The notes under the pieces were generated by a model that was given only the letters and a program-made list of their open reading frames with translations, was not told the DNA's origin and did not search any database. Positions 15,291 through 15,752 of a stretch of DNA of 15,752 nucleotides are shown here, one piece after another; the first letter of the stretch is position 1, and every line of letters starts with the position of its first letter. The DNA comes from an uncultured Gammaproteobacteria bacterium (GTDB lineage Bacteria > Pseudomonadota > Gammaproteobacteria > Steroidobacterales > JABDMI01). The stretch spans positions 1 to 15,752 of the forward strand of contig CALHVH010000206.1 of assembly GCA_938039225.1 (NCBI GenBank), read 5' to 3'. Both the position numbers and the translations under genes were made by a program.

Positions 15291-15752
15291 TCATTTTTTA
15301 TATTCAGGACGTAAAAATAACTCGGGTTCGTGATCCGGTAAAACCGATTTCAGATAATCACGTAAAGCATAACCAGTTCCTGACTCCCAGTACCTTACTT
15401 TATCTTTATCAAAAAGCTTGTAATCATCAAGCTCTTCATTCAACTTAATATCGCCCGTTGCAACTACATGATAGGCAATGATGAGTTGGTTCATACGCTC
15501 AAAGGTATAGTGATTTATAAAATTGACTTCTTGCGCATCTAAGTTAGTTTCTTCTTTTAGTTCACGTATCACGCCTTCACGTGGGTCTTCATTTTTCTCT
15601 AGAAACCCAGTAATCAGCGCATACCAACTGGGCGGCCATAAGACATTATGAGCTAAAAGAATTTGACCATGATATTCAACTACGGCCGCAACAACTGGCG
15701 TAGGATTATCATAGTGTATAAATTTACATTCCACTGAGGAACACACAAGACG
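15291..15752 (-). CDS. NUDIX hydrolase, N-terminus cut by the window edge
   Basis: A NUDIX-fold pyrophosphohydrolase. The Nudix box is read as G-x5-E-x7-RE-x2-EE in GFLEKNEDPREGVIRELKEE, followed by TNL where the consensus has a Gly (Asn instead); the metal-binding RELKEE is intact. Before it, CSSVEC followed by IHYDNPTPVV looks like the second half of a small zinc ribbon often placed ahead of Nudix domains, as in NudC-type and related enzymes. The frame is open to base 15752 (codons read Arg-Leu before a possible GTG at 15746), so I take the true start and the first zinc knuckle to lie off the right edge. The substrate is unknown; a nucleoside diphosphate derivative is typical. It is convergent with the lipoprotein gene. 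Confidence 0.88.
   Translation of the reverse strand, partial: RLVCSSVECKFIHYDNPTPVVAAVVEYHGQILLAHNVLWPPSWYALITGFLEKNEDPREGVIRELKEETNLDAQEVNFINHYTFERMNQLIIAYHVVATGDIKLNEELDDYKLFDKDKVRYWESGTGYALRDYLKSVLPDHEPELFLRPEYKK

Overview
The window looks like a piece of an AT-rich gammaproteobacterial chromosome. The evidence is a pspF/pspABC phage-shock locus with enterobacterial-type PspA, PspB and PspF and a sigma-54 promoter, a three-gene proton-translocating transhydrogenase, and a glutathione-dependent formaldehyde oxidation pair. Genus cannot be fixed from sequence alone; a free-living or marine gammaproteobacterium is my inference. Genes are closely packed and I see no tRNA, rRNA, CRISPR array, insertion sequence or phage gene.

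Layout from left to right. (1) An FMN riboswitch on the minus strand (27-172) controls a riboflavin-related gene lying off the left edge. (2) Rightward: a rhomboid protease (364-1092), then pntAA-pntAB-pntB (1291-4248). (3) Leftward, ending 3 bp from pntB: a large membrane-anchored PAS-GGDEF-EAL protein (4252-6807). (4) Leftward from a canonical sigma-54 promoter at 9994-10010: pspA, pspB, a long PspC-domain gene, a second PspC-domain gene, two small single-span membrane protein genes, and a lipoprotein nuclease gene. (5) Rightward from the same intergenic region: pspF. (6) Rightward: class III alcohol dehydrogenase and S-formylglutathione hydrolase with overlapping stop and start, followed closely by a large lipoprotein of unknown function. 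(7) A strong 13-bp hairpin terminator separates that gene from a leftward NUDIX hydrolase gene cut by the right edge.

The psp region is the most interesting part. PspF should activate the sigma-54 promoter when PspA releases it under membrane stress, and the PspB/PspC proteins should sense that stress. Here the usual cassette is enlarged: there are two PspC-domain proteins, and two mini-proteins of 84 and 86 residues that consist of one membrane helix plus a C-terminal segment closely matching the C-terminal tail of the second PspC (a shared pattern over 25 residues). PspB shares the first half of this segment. A thermonuclease-family lipoprotein gene closes the cluster, and a terminator-like hairpin lies inside its signal-peptide coding region, so its expression may be attenuated relative to the psp genes.

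Several starts were set by ribosome-binding sites. In pspB, the first pspC and the 86-residue gene, an in-frame TTG or GTG overlaps the GGAG Shine-Dalgarno sequence itself; the ATG downstream is preferred in each case.
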